A DNA stretch of 10,858 bases from Ophiocordyceps camponoti-saundersi (nom. inval.). Taxonomy: Eukaryota; Ascomycota; Sordariomycetes; Hypocreales; Ophiocordycipitaceae. The position numbers were made by a program, and so were the translations under genes. Under the pieces are notes generated by a model. It worked only from the letters and a program-made list of their open reading frames with translations. It was not told the origin of the DNA and searched no databases. The DNA is taken from NCBI GenBank assembly GCA_003339415.1, contig PDHQ01000701.1, forward strand, positions 1 through 10,858. The letters run 5' to 3'. Every line of letters starts with the position of its first letter. The first letter of the stretch is position 1. Shown piece after piece: positions 1 through 7,718 of the stretch.

Positions 1-80
1 GAAGGTAGGAAGAAAGACGGGATATAAGTTATAATATAATAATATTAAAATAAAGTAGCGGGGTATAACCTACCGTATAG

Positions 81-82
<2 letters not shown>

Positions 83-116
<34 letters not shown>
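83..116. repeat. (TA)17 microsatellite
   Basis: An uninterrupted run of 17 TA units. It may have grown by slippage in DNA already enriched for TA by RIP. Confidence 0.95.
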
Positions 117-119
<3 letters not shown>

Positions 120-810
120 CGAGAACCTAGTTAACCGGTAATATTATAAAGTAGGGAGTTATAGTTAAAATAAGGTTAGATAACGGTAGGAAGGCGCATA
201 TTCTAACGATAATAGTAGAATAGAGGGCGAGGTAGTTTATCTTAAAAAAAGACTAAGTATTAGTATAGATAGTTATTAAAGTTATTACGGGTTCGAAGAC
301 GTGCTTAGACGGAGTTAAGAGGAGAATAGTATCGCGTCGAGTAGATAAGTAATAGCTAGCTTAGGAAAGATAAATATTTTACGAACTATATACTCTATTA
401 TACTTAAGGTATATACCGATATATAAAGTAAATTAGTAATATAAAAGACTTCGTTATAAGTTTAAGATAGGTAGTAGGAAGAGAGAGAAGTATATTATGC
501 TTAAAAAAGTCTTTACTGCCCTTTCGTATATGCGCTTAGGGATATCGGTTTCTTCTAAGGGTGGGCGTATAAATAAATAGAAGATAAAGGGCAGGTAATA
601 GTTCGAAATAGTAGTAAAGTCGGCCCTACTTTAGGCGGCGTGGCGAAGATAAAGGGTTTCTTACCCGATTATAGGGGACGGCTTAAATAGCCCTAGTTAT
701 AGAAGATTATATAAATAGCGGCGGGGATATTAGAATATATAATATATTGCGGTTACTATTAGCGTTTAATATATGCTATTTATCGAAAGTACGGGTTTCC
801 TATAAGATAA

Positions 811-846
811 TTTTTTTTTCTATTTTTTTTTAAAAAAAAATAAAAA
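811..846. repeat. Poly-T / poly-A tract able to form a hairpin
   Basis: Nine T, then CTA, nine T followed directly by nine A, then TAAAAAA. The T9A9 block is self-complementary. It lies just beyond the apparent 3' end of the minus-strand remnant at 850-2270, so it could be a former terminator or poly(A)-associated tract. That role is inference only. Confidence 0.6.
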
Positions 847-849
847 ATA

Positions 850-2270
850 TTAGCCTGCGAAAAGGGAAGATATACTTAACTATCGTAAAAATAAGGAGGG
901 CGCGGGTTAACGTTAGAGGGATATAAGAGGATATGCAAGCTTTCCCTACTACCCGTAGCTATTTTGCGGCTTCTATTAATCGACGTTATATTATATCGCT
1001 AAGAAGGATACTATTATAGCATATCGGCCTTATTTAGTTCGCTGGCGAGAAGAGCTTATATAGCGCGTGCCGAGTCTTCGCACTTTAACGACGCGCTTTT
1101 AGAGGGCTGCGAGGAGTCGGTCGCGGCGACCCTAAATAGTAGACTATCGTCCTCCGCGGCTTATACGAACGCCGGTAAGAGCGGCATTACTAGTAGTTAC
1201 TTCGTCTTAAATATACTAAGATATATGCCCGAGAAGTGGCAGTATATAAGGGGCTCGTCGTAGGGCTGCGAGGCGTGGCTAGTAGCTTCGAGGGGACTAT
1301 CTTTATAATCTATCGTTATATAACGGTAAGGTAAGGTAATATTCGGGGTCTCGTTATTAGCTAACTTATACCGTATATCTCTATCTAACTCGAACGCTAA
1401 GAGGTTAAGCTTATCTAAAAGGATAGTATATACTCTATTATTATCTACGTCGACGCTGTTCGGCGGGTAGAGATGCTAGCCGGGGCGGGGAGGTAGGTAG
1501 GGTAGCGGTATTATTTTCGAGGTATATAAGTCTCTAATAGATAGTAAGGCGGTATCGGGGATATTACCGGGATACTCTGCTAGACTCGAAGACGTAAAAT
1601 ATACCCTAAAGCTATCGGATTCTTACGTATCGCGTTTAACGAAGGATTAAACCGTATAGCTATATCCTATATCGTTAACTAATCCGGGTAGCTGCGAGTA
1701 TCGAAATTCTAGCGATATAGATAGCAATACGTCGTAAGGAAATAGAGGCTCTTTATTATAGGCACGCGGTATCTATCGGTTCTATCTCGTAATATCGTTT
1801 ATAGATAGCTAAGCTATACCGTATATAAGCTGCTAATTATAACGAAGGGTGTCTAGCTTAGCGTTAACTATAACGTAGGCGTCCCGGGTAACGGTATAAG
1901 TAAGACCTCTATTAGCCGCGACGTCGGTAAGGTCTATCTTAAAAGCGGTATTAAGAACTTGCAAACGATAATTATATAAGAGTAAGGCGTCGAAACTATG
2001 CTAGTTTAGAAGAGCGAGGCTTCGTTACTTAGCTCGAGGCAGTATATAAGATATAAGACGCGTTAGGTAGGGAATAGGATAATACTAATATATTACGTTA
2101 CCGGTATCGGTTAGGTTTATAAGTCGAGGAGGCGAGGGGCGTGAAAGGGTACCGGTTTTATAAGGTAAGATTACGACGGGGAGAACGTTACCTTATATAG
2201 TAGTAAGTAGGGGGGATTAATAGTAGGGATAAATTTAGAGACGAGGAAAGCTTATCGTAGTTCGTATAAT
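850..2270 (-). pseudogene. Long RIP-inactivated gene remnant, unknown protein (about 473 codons)
   Basis: Read on the minus strand in one frame (codon first bases at positions equal to 2 modulo 3), the sequence stays in frame from about 2270 to 850 with no frameshift at any of the seven places I checked (2252, 2108, 1919, 1499, 1379, 1025, 857). About 20 stops interrupt it. All are TAA or TAG, as expected from CAA/CAG (or TGG) after RIP; none is TGA. The longest stop-free run is 92 codons (1475-1200), with varied, soluble-looking composition including the pieces TLPYRYITIDYKDSPLEA and PYDEPLIYCHFSGIYLSIF. Another clear piece is TAFKIDLTDVAANRGL, around 1960-1910. No start ATG is visible, because RIP turns ATG into ATA; the 5' limit is where the frame stops looking coding. 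I do not recognise the family and saw no catalytic motif. It is divergent from the RBR remnant that begins at about 2341. It could be a host gene or the cargo of a mobile element. Confidence 0.6.
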
Positions 2271-2345
2271 TAAGATTAATATATATAAGGTTTATAAGTT
2301 AGTTATTATATAATTTTTTTTTCCCTTATTTTACTTATTATATAT
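2271..2345. promoter_or_regulatory. Short AT-rich gap between two divergent gene remnants
   Basis: Very AT-rich spacer with a T8 tract and TATATATAA near 2340. It separates the minus-strand remnant (850-2270) from the plus-strand RBR remnant (2341-3789). A shared bidirectional promoter is possible. Only the geometry and AT content support this, and the first exon of either gene may extend into it. Confidence 0.3.
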
Positions 2346-2945
2346 ATAAAAGCGTATCCCGCTACTAGCTAGAGTGCTTATAATAGACGGAAGGGTTTTC
2401 GCTATCTATATCCGTATAGATATTACTTTTATAAGATAAAGCGATATCCGGCGATTTAGATAAGTTAGTTTCGGCGATACTAAAGTCGGTAAGCTACGTA
2501 TATAAAGGATACGCGGTAAATAAGGTTTCTAATAATAGAAATGCGTATACTATCTATACGATATAGAAAGCGCGTACGCGATAGGATATCCGGGAGGGGT
2601 ATGCTTCTAGTGCCCGGAGTGTCTAATAGCGAGTTTACGGGCGGCTACGCGCGAGGTTACTAATAAGGCGGTTTTCCCTCTACGGTGCTATAGTAGGGAA
2701 CTATTCGGCGACCCGGACGCGACGGATACGAAGAGACTCGCTATATTTAGTAGGCTACCGGAGGAGGCGGAAGGAATATAGAGGAAAGCCTTAGCCTAAG
2801 CAGAAATTATACGGTCGGAGGTTAGTTTAGTAGATAAGGGGCTAGTAAGGCAGATACTACTAATAACGTATAGCGAGTACTAATTCTGCCCGGGGTCGGT
2901 ATACGGGAGACTAATATCGCGTATTAAGGGATATAACTATATAAC

Positions 2946-3007
2946 GTAAGTTTTATAGTATAATTTATACCTTTTATATATATATATCTTTTACTAACGA
3001 TAAGTAG
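2946..3007 (+). other. Spliceosomal intron in the RBR remnant (62 bp, phase 2)
   Basis: GTAAGT donor at 2946-2951, TACTAAC branch site at 2992-2998, and a TAG acceptor at 3005-3007 (probably CAG before RIP). Removing it joins AC of one codon to C at 3008 and continues the frame exactly through the GxNxIT motif into EFCFI. The short size, the yeast-like branch site and the 9-base gap from branch to acceptor are typical of filamentous fungi. This is strong independent support that the plus strand was coding here. Confidence 0.8.
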
Positions 3008-3116
3008 CTACTTATACTATACCGAGTTCTGCTTTATATACGGTAAGGCGTTCCTAGATAGTTAGTAGTAATACGAGTATAGGTATTTTTCGAATATCGA
3101 GATATAGCGGCTACGG

Positions 3117-3308
3117 GTGCCGGCGAAATATAGCGTTATAGGGGACGTACGGAGGCGACCGGCGGTAACGCTAGACGTAGCGAGAGGGGGAGAGGGAGAA
3201 GACGACGAGGCGCGGAGTATAAGGGCGGTAGCGGCGGTGGCGGCGGAGGGGTTAGGCGAGGAAGGGGAGAGGGATATAGCGAGGAGGAGAAGGGGGACTC
3301 TACGATAG
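3117..3308 (+). other. ATG-started 63-codon open stretch inside the RBR remnant
   Basis: This is not a separate gene. It is in the same frame as exon 2 of the RBR remnant, is stop-free by chance, and is Arg/Glu/Ala-rich because of a purine-rich tract. The ATG is an internal Met codon. In intact relatives this position would be a linker after RING2. The opposite-strand ORF at 3136-3318 is its shadow. Confidence 0.6.
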
Positions 3309-3789
3309 CATAAGGCACCGCGACTATAGCAAGGCGAAATAGGTTATCGGAAGGAAGTAGTAGGTGGCGGGCGTATAGAATAGGATAGAACGACTAATAC
3401 GGACGGCTAGCTAGAAAATATTAGGAGTCTAACGTCGTAGATAGTAGCTAGCGAGAGAAGTGGTAAGATACTTATAAGTTCCTAGGGGAAGAGCTAATTA
3501 ATTACGGGTCTATATCGCTAATATCTAGGAGGGACGAATACTAGCCTGCGAACACGATAATTAGGCAAAGGTACGCTTTATCGGGATAGTATAGATAGAG
3601 GGTAAGGTAGAGTATATCCTTTATAAGAGACTACTTAAGGCGTTCGGCTTTAAGTATAAGGGATACGACCTAATAGCGTGCGTAACGTGCGAGAAGGTTA
3701 TACGTTTAGCGATATAGAAGCGAGCGGCGGTAAGAAATTAAGATAATAATAATAATTCTACTAATCCGAAGGAGAGGCCTAGGTTCTAA

Positions 3790-4283
3790 TAATTATTTTT
3801 TTTTTAACTTAAGAGATAAAAAGATATATTTTAAGAAATATATATAGGAATATATATTATTTACGGTTAATATTTTAAGAGATAGAAAGATAAGGGATAG
3901 GAGGGATAAGTCTAGAAGAGGAAGCCGTAAAGGGACTTTAGCGGCGGTAATAGATAGGCCGAAGGAAAATAAACGAGAAGCTAGTATAAAAAGCAAGTAG
4001 GAGCTTATTTAGGGTTTAGTTAAATAGTCCCCGAACATTTTTCCTCTCCTAAAAGCTTCCGAGTATTAGAACGACGAACGGCCCTTAAGACGAGGGAGCG
4101 GTTATAACTTAGTATATAGTATAGTTTAGTTTCCCTATAAAGAGGAAGGAATTAAGCTAGAATTAGCCCTTAACCTTGTCTTCTTAGCTATCTAAAGGTC
4201 GTATATCGTAGGTTAAGTCTTAGAGGGGACTTATAGTAAAAACGATACTAAAGGAAATTACGGTTTTATCTTATACCTTATAA
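3790..4283. other. RIP-degraded stretch with no supported gene
   Basis: T9 tract at 3797-3805, then AT-rich sequence. The minus-strand 67-codon ORF at 3793-3996 is Leu/Ser-rich low-complexity sequence from reading purine-rich DNA backwards. It has no motif and I do not take it as a gene. Confidence 0.5.
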
Positions 4284-4558
4284 TTTTACACGACGAATTA
4301 GGGATTTAAAGATCCGTTTTAAAGCTTTTAATATCTAATTAAATAGTTCTTTACCTTTCTTTTCTTTTTCCTCCTATTTTTATATAGAAAATCGACCTCG
4401 AGTAACCTTGCCTATAGAGAATTATTATCTAGCTATATACCTAGAGCAGAGCCCCCCCACCCCTTTATAATAGCTAGCAACTATAGTAACTTAGGAAGAT
4501 ACGTCTCGTACGTATCTGCTACGCTCGCTTAGGGTATCCTTCTCTCCCCGCTAAAGTA
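4284..4558. repeat. 275-bp direct repeat, copy A (possible LTR)
   Basis: Matches copy B (6491-6765) along its whole length at a nearly constant offset of about 2207-2210 bases. Landmarks shared by both: AAAG-TTTTTA, ATTAAATAG, CTCCTAT, ATAGAGAATTA, TATAGT-AC-TA, GTATCTGCT-CGCT and CGCTAAAGT. Where they differ, A mostly has T or A where B has C or G, for example 4331-4340 against 6541-6550 (four differences, all transitions of RIP type). A is the more mutated copy. Two direct repeats around a copia integrase fragment suggest LTRs, but no terminal TG/CA or target duplication was confirmed. Confidence 0.8.
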
Positions 4559-4864
4559 AGCGGTATATCTAAGCCTAAGGGAAAGCGAAATGCTTAGGTC
4601 GTATTATAAAGTAGGGTATAAGCTAAGCTCCTATAGATACGAGGGATTTAGAGTAGGCGTTAAGAGAGGCCTTTTCGTAAATTCTAAAGTAGTTCTATAT
4701 CTAATATAGTTATAATACTAGTATAGGTGCTAAACTTTATAGATATATCTTAAACCTCCCTAGTCTCCAAGTTATAGTAAATAAGGCCGATACTAAAGCT
4801 AGCTATAGATTCTTATCGGCGGGGAGTAGATTAAGGGGAGTTAATACCGTCGGAGGGATTTATC

Positions 4865-4914
4865 GTAGTTTAGAGAGTGGAAGGCGGAAGGTAGTTTAGA
4901 GAGTAAGGGAGGCG
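4865..4914. repeat. Two-copy 26-bp tandem repeat
   Basis: GTAGTTTAGAGAGTGGAAGG at 4865 and GTAGTTTAGAGAGTAAGGGA at 4891 begin two units spaced 26 bases apart. The second ends in GGAGGCG against GGCGGAAG in the first. It lies inside the minus-strand remnant. Confidence 0.8.
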
Positions 4915-5680
4915 ATTATAGTAGGCGGCCTAGATAGCGTCCTAAATATCCTAGAACTCTATTTTATTATATCTAATTAGTTTTAACCGTAGATTTTCTT
5001 TTTTTTTAAGGTAGGGTTAATATTTTATACGATCTATATAACGGGTAAGTACTATAACCTAAAGGCTAGTTGCTATAATAGCTTTCTCTATAGCGGCAAG
5101 CTAGGTAGGGGTATACTACGTAGTAGGGTGGGACGTATTAGAGGTCGGGTCGACGGACCTATTAGCCTATTATAGAAAGCGGGCAAGGTAGGCTTAGTTA
5201 TTACGGATCTCTATAAAATATATCTCCTATTATTCTTTAAGTTAATAAAGGAGAGAGATAATAGTTATAAAGAGTTCGGGAATAGATTGCTCGGAAGATA
5301 TAATAAAGGTAGGGATAGCGGTAGCGTATATTAATATATACCGAGTAGAAGAGTAGGGCAGAGTATTAGCTTAAGCTTAGATAGAGATATATAAAAGAGT
5401 GGGGGGTGGTAGGGAAGGAGGGGGTTTTATATCCGAAGAAACGGGGAGGTGAATATATCGTATCTTACTTAAACGTGTGAATAGAAGGATAGTAGAGTAG
5501 ATTAGAGGCGTGGTGATAAAAACGGCAAAGAAATACTAACGAAAAGAAGAGAGAAGAAGGGCGTTTATTTCCGTTTCTTTAAGGGAGGTGGGGTTATTAT
5601 GCGGCTATAAATCGCTAGGGGAATTAGGAAAATAATAATATCGGTATCGATTATAGACGTTTAAGGCGTTTATATATTAC

Positions 5681-5720
5681 GGTAAGATACGATAAGATTC
5701 GATAAGATACGATAAGATAG
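5681..5720. repeat. Four-copy 10-bp tandem repeat carrying GATAAG
   Basis: Four consecutive units close to GATAAGATAC (first unit GGTAAGATAC, second ends TTC, last ends TAG). Three contain GATAAG, the core bound by fungal GATA zinc-finger regulators. It overlaps the 5' part of the minus-strand frame at 4474-5762, so it may be only a small coding-region repeat. Confidence 0.85.
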
Positions 5721-5762
5721 GGAAAGCTAAAAACTTAAGAAGGGAGAAAAAGCGTAACGAAG

Positions 5763-6171
5763 CTTATATATAGTAGAGTTAGGTAATAAATAATAAAATA
5801 GTTTATTATAGATTTATAATAGCTACGCTTAATAGTATAGGGTAGCTAGTTAAGAGGCATAACGCCCTATAATAAAGGTATAGACGGAGGGAGAAATTAT
5901 ATAACCCCGGCCCCTATCCCTAATCCTTTCTAGATAGATAGTTACACTTAGGTAAAATTAAGCACGGCGATTTTGCTCCTTTAAGGCACTTATTTTCCCT
6001 TACTATACCGCTACTAGATAGTAAGGAGGAGAAGGAGGGTAAATATATAAACCGAAGAGAGGGACGTAAGAGGGGTGGACCGCTGCGGTTTAACGACTAA
6101 ACTTAAGGGTAGGTGGTTAGCTAAAGGGAACGTTAGGGGGTAACGTGGGATAGGGACTAAGGGTATTAACT
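5763..6171. other. Stretch with no supported gene
   Basis: The minus-strand frame of the 4474-5762 remnant becomes dense in stops above 5763 (TATATATAAGCT on the minus strand near 5768). Residual CA/TG is a little higher around 5900-6000. I see no copia motif here, although reverse transcriptase would be expected downstream of the integrase on this strand. Confidence 0.4.
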
Positions 6172-6419
6172 AGCTTCTAAGGACGAGTTAATATATTACG
6201 GCGATAGGATTACGGGAGGCTTTATATATAGGTAATTAGCCCTCGCTATCGTTAATAGGGTCTTGCCGGCCCTCTCTGCGAGGCCGTTCTCTTATAGATT
6301 ATACGGGGGCGAATAAGGTAGAACGAGGCCATCTTCTCGTCCGAGGCCTTAATCGCCTCGCTCTTAAACTCGCAGGCATTATCGAAAGCTATTATAGCTA
6401 CGGGAATTCCTCGTAAAGA
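6172..6419 (-). mobile_element. Ty1/copia retrotransposon integrase fragment, frameshifted and RIP-mutated
   Basis: Integrase inserts the element's cDNA into host DNA. On the minus strand, the frame with first base 6419 gives GIPVAIIAFDNACEFKSEA, containing the D-N-x-x-E-F catalytic motif (Asp codon at 6383-6381). Near 6306 the frame shifts and gives PYNL-stop-ENGLAERAGKTLLTIARA (6306-6238), the hallmark P-Y-x-P-x-x-N-G-x-A-E-R-A-G segment of fungal copia integrases. The TAA in it fits a former CAA. From the Asp to the Glu of AER is 107 bases, about 35 codons, matching the DD35E spacing. The frame then decays to a TAA near 6171. The N-terminal zinc region, first Asp, gag and protease are absent. 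The fragment stops about 70 bases from repeat copy B, so the element was truncated or rearranged. Confidence 0.85.
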
Positions 6420-6490
6420 GATATCGAGCTATCTTTTCTATCGACGAAGAAGCTAAAAGGATACCTACTAACCCTATATTTTAAACTTTA

Positions 6491-6765
6491 CACTTTTAAA
6501 CTATAAATTACTAATTTAAATACTTATTTTAAAGTTTTTAGCATCCGATTAAATAGTTTTCGTCTTCTTTATTCTTTCCCCTCCTATCTCTATGTGGAAA
6601 ACCGACTCCTTATTATTTTCCCGATAGAGAATTACTATCCGGCTCTTCCCTCTAGAGCTGGAGATCCCCCCCTATATTAGTTAAAGACTATAGTTACCTA
6701 AGAAGTTACGCCCCTTAGGTATCTGCTGCGCTTGCTTGGGGTGTCCTTCTTCCCGCGCTAAAGTG
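6491..6765. repeat. 275-bp direct repeat, copy B (possible LTR), less RIP-mutated
   Basis: Partner of 4284-4558. It keeps more of the RIP-sensitive sites, for example TATGTGGAAAACCGAC (6591-6606) against TATATAGAAAATCGAC in copy A, which differ only by three G/A or C/T changes. It is therefore closer to the ancestral sequence. As a minus-strand element, copy B would be the 5' LTR with the integrase fragment starting right after it, which implies loss of gag and protease. A solo or nested LTR is equally possible. Confidence 0.8.
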
Positions 6766-6830
6766 CCCTTTTTCTGCCTAGGAAGGTAGGTGGTTATAAT
6801 GAAAATCTAATACTGTCCGCCGGATTAGGA

Positions 6831-7130
6831 CTAACTATCTCGCTTAAGGGATACGAAGATCTCGATATAATTAGCTACTACGCTAAGGGCTATTCTTATA
6901 ATTAACGCGGGTATAATTAGAGATACTATTAGGATCGAAGGAGTAGTATATTAGCCGTCGTCTATCCCTTATTTACGCCTACGTTTATTATTCTTATAAT
7001 AGACGCGGTTACGATAGTTAAGGATCGGGCCGATAGTGATCGAAAATATCCGCGTCCTTAATAAGAGGAAACAAAGGTAAGACGATAAAGGTATTAGCGA
7101 TAGGTATTAGACTAGAACTCCGACCCCGAT
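6831..7130 (-). pseudogene. Short minus-strand coding remnant, two frames
   Basis: Minus-strand frame 7022-6831 (64 codons) has only two internal TAA/TAG stops, with a 41-codon open run containing SILIVSLIIPALIIRIALSV. Just upstream, another frame (about 7130-7018) is open for more than 30 codons and includes LPLFPLIKDADIFDHYRPDP. The two are probably one gene with an indel near 7020. Apparent hydrophobicity is inflated because RIP turns Thr, Ala, Ser and Pro codons into Ile, Val and Leu. Family unknown. It ends shortly before repeat copy B on the same strand. Confidence 0.35.
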
Positions 7131-7140
7131 AGTGTTATCG

Positions 7141-7718
7141 ACTGTAGAGGAAGTAATAAGAAAATAGGAAAAGATACGTATATTTCCGAAAGCTAATAAG
7201 CGAGGGGTTATATTTATCTAATAATATAATTGGATGTAATCCGTAATTAGGTAATTAAAAGGGCGTCACTTTGAAACTTTATATTAATAATTAGGGTAAT
7301 ATTAATTTATCCTATAAAGCCGTTAATCGGTATATCTTACTGCTTATATATACCTTACCGGGAAGCTGTGGGGGGCTGCAAGACTAGTAGTTATCGTTAC
7401 CTCTGCACGAGTGCTAGTTAGATATATATTTATATTTTAATAAAGATTTTTTTTTATAATATTATTACGAATATAGATTACGTAATAGTGATAGGATCTG
7501 CAAAGCATACTATAGTTACTCGCATAGGTAGTCCGACGCTTAGATATAGTATTACGATATATACTATTCTCGTAGTTTAAATACTAACCTTATAGACTAT
7601 ACTAGTCTTATAGAAATATAGAGCGCTGATTAGCTAAGCTAGCTAGTATTTTACTCGTCTGATTAGCGGGTTTTTATTTTCGGATCTACTTAATTACTAT
7701 TTTCGGCGATAAATATAT
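7141..7718. other. Stretch without a recognised gene, partly spared by RIP
   Basis: Bases 7255-7420 retain more CA and TG than their neighbours (for example GGGCGTCACTTTGAAACTTT near 7261, and CTGTGGGGGGCTGCAAGA near 7366-7383). T9 tract at 7447-7455. No long RIP-type frame, tRNA or rRNA was seen. Confidence 0.45.

Larger units (their letters stand above)
1..849. other. RIP-degraded AT-rich stretch without a recognisable gene
   Basis: The stretch is dominated by TA and is nearly free of CA and TG: the first 240 bases have one CA and no TG. I saw no long frame broken only by RIP-type stops, and no RNA gene. It contains a TA microsatellite and an A/T tract, listed separately. It is probably decayed repeat DNA or the 3' flank of the minus-strand remnant that begins beside it. 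Confidence 0.6.
2341..3789 (+). pseudogene. RBR-family E3 ubiquitin ligase remnant (RING1, RING2, C-terminal Cys-rich finger)
   Basis: Intact members take ubiquitin from an E2 onto a RING2 cysteine and pass it to a target. The frame (position 1 modulo 3 up to 2945) shows a RING1-like pattern. C-V-x-x-L opens at 2542, with the second Cys codon now TAT (2551). The run C-P-E-C-L is at 2611-2625 and F-P-L-R-C at 2674-2688. RING2 follows: C-P at 2887, then after 12 codons G-[Y]-N-[Y]-I-T-[Y] (2929-2945 plus 3008-3011). This is the RBR signature G-C-N-H-I-T-C with Cys and His codons turned to Tyr (TGT/TGC to TAT/TAC, CAT/CAC to TAT/TAC). Next comes E-F-C-F-I-[Y]-G (3024-3044), matching the usual EFCYxCG. 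The first Cys of the GCNHITC motif, the catalytic residue in this family, is lost. After a purine-rich, Arg/Glu/Ala-rich linker and a frame change near 3340-3390, three C-x2-C pairs follow (3613/3622 and 3655/3664, now Tyr; 3679/3688 intact), resembling the C-terminal finger of some fungal RBR proteins. A full IBR is not evident between RING1 and RING2. Stops are mostly TAA/TAG. The start is unknown. Confidence 0.68.
4474..5762 (-). pseudogene. Long RIP-inactivated minus-strand remnant, unknown protein (about 430 codons)
   Basis: One continuous minus-strand frame (codon first bases divisible by 3) runs from about 5760 to 4474 with no frameshift. I checked it block by block. About 29 stops interrupt it, all TAA or TAG. 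Stop-free runs include 5537-5368 (about 56 codons). Pieces such as QSIPELFITIISLLY, QLAAIEKAIIATSL and NRLPYSLNYLPPSTL (with TAG/TAA read as Q) look like real protein. A Pro-rich patch (about 5425-5395) and a Lys-rich patch (about 5010-4990) are visible. I recognise no domain, and no reverse transcriptase or RNase H motif. Its 3' end runs to, or into, repeat copy A. It lies downstream, on the same strand, of the copia integrase fragment, so it could belong to that element, to captured cargo, or to an unrelated gene. Confidence 0.5.

Noticed and set aside
83..116. Telomere or origin signal at the TA run
   Set aside because: A simple dinucleotide microsatellite with no telomeric repeat or other origin feature.
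1330..1960. Plus-strand frame with 46- and 49-codon open runs (1330-1467, 1501-1647)
   Set aside because: Lies opposite the minus-strand remnant, which is open for longer (92 codons) and holds one frame for 1.4 kb; the plus reading is Ser/Leu-rich and likely antisense.
1866..2140. Plus-strand piece reading NVGVPGNGISKTSISRDVGK
   Set aside because: Looks protein-like locally but is opposite the better supported minus frame and soon becomes dense in stops.
3136..3318. Minus-strand 60-codon ORF, Pro/Leu/Ser-rich
   Set aside because: It is the antisense shadow of the purine-rich linker in the RBR remnant; low complexity and no motif.
3681..3690. Reading the three C-x2-C pairs as a separate zinc-finger gene
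   Set aside because: Same strand, close spacing and similarity to the C-terminal finger of fungal RBR proteins make a single gene more likely.
3793..3996. Minus-strand 67-codon ORF, Leu/Ser/Ile-rich
   Set aside because: Low complexity from purine-rich DNA read backwards, ends in poly-Lys from a T tract, no flanking support.
5763..6171. Copia reverse transcriptase downstream of the integrase
   Set aside because: No Y-V-D-D or other RT motif found in the minus-strand readings I made.
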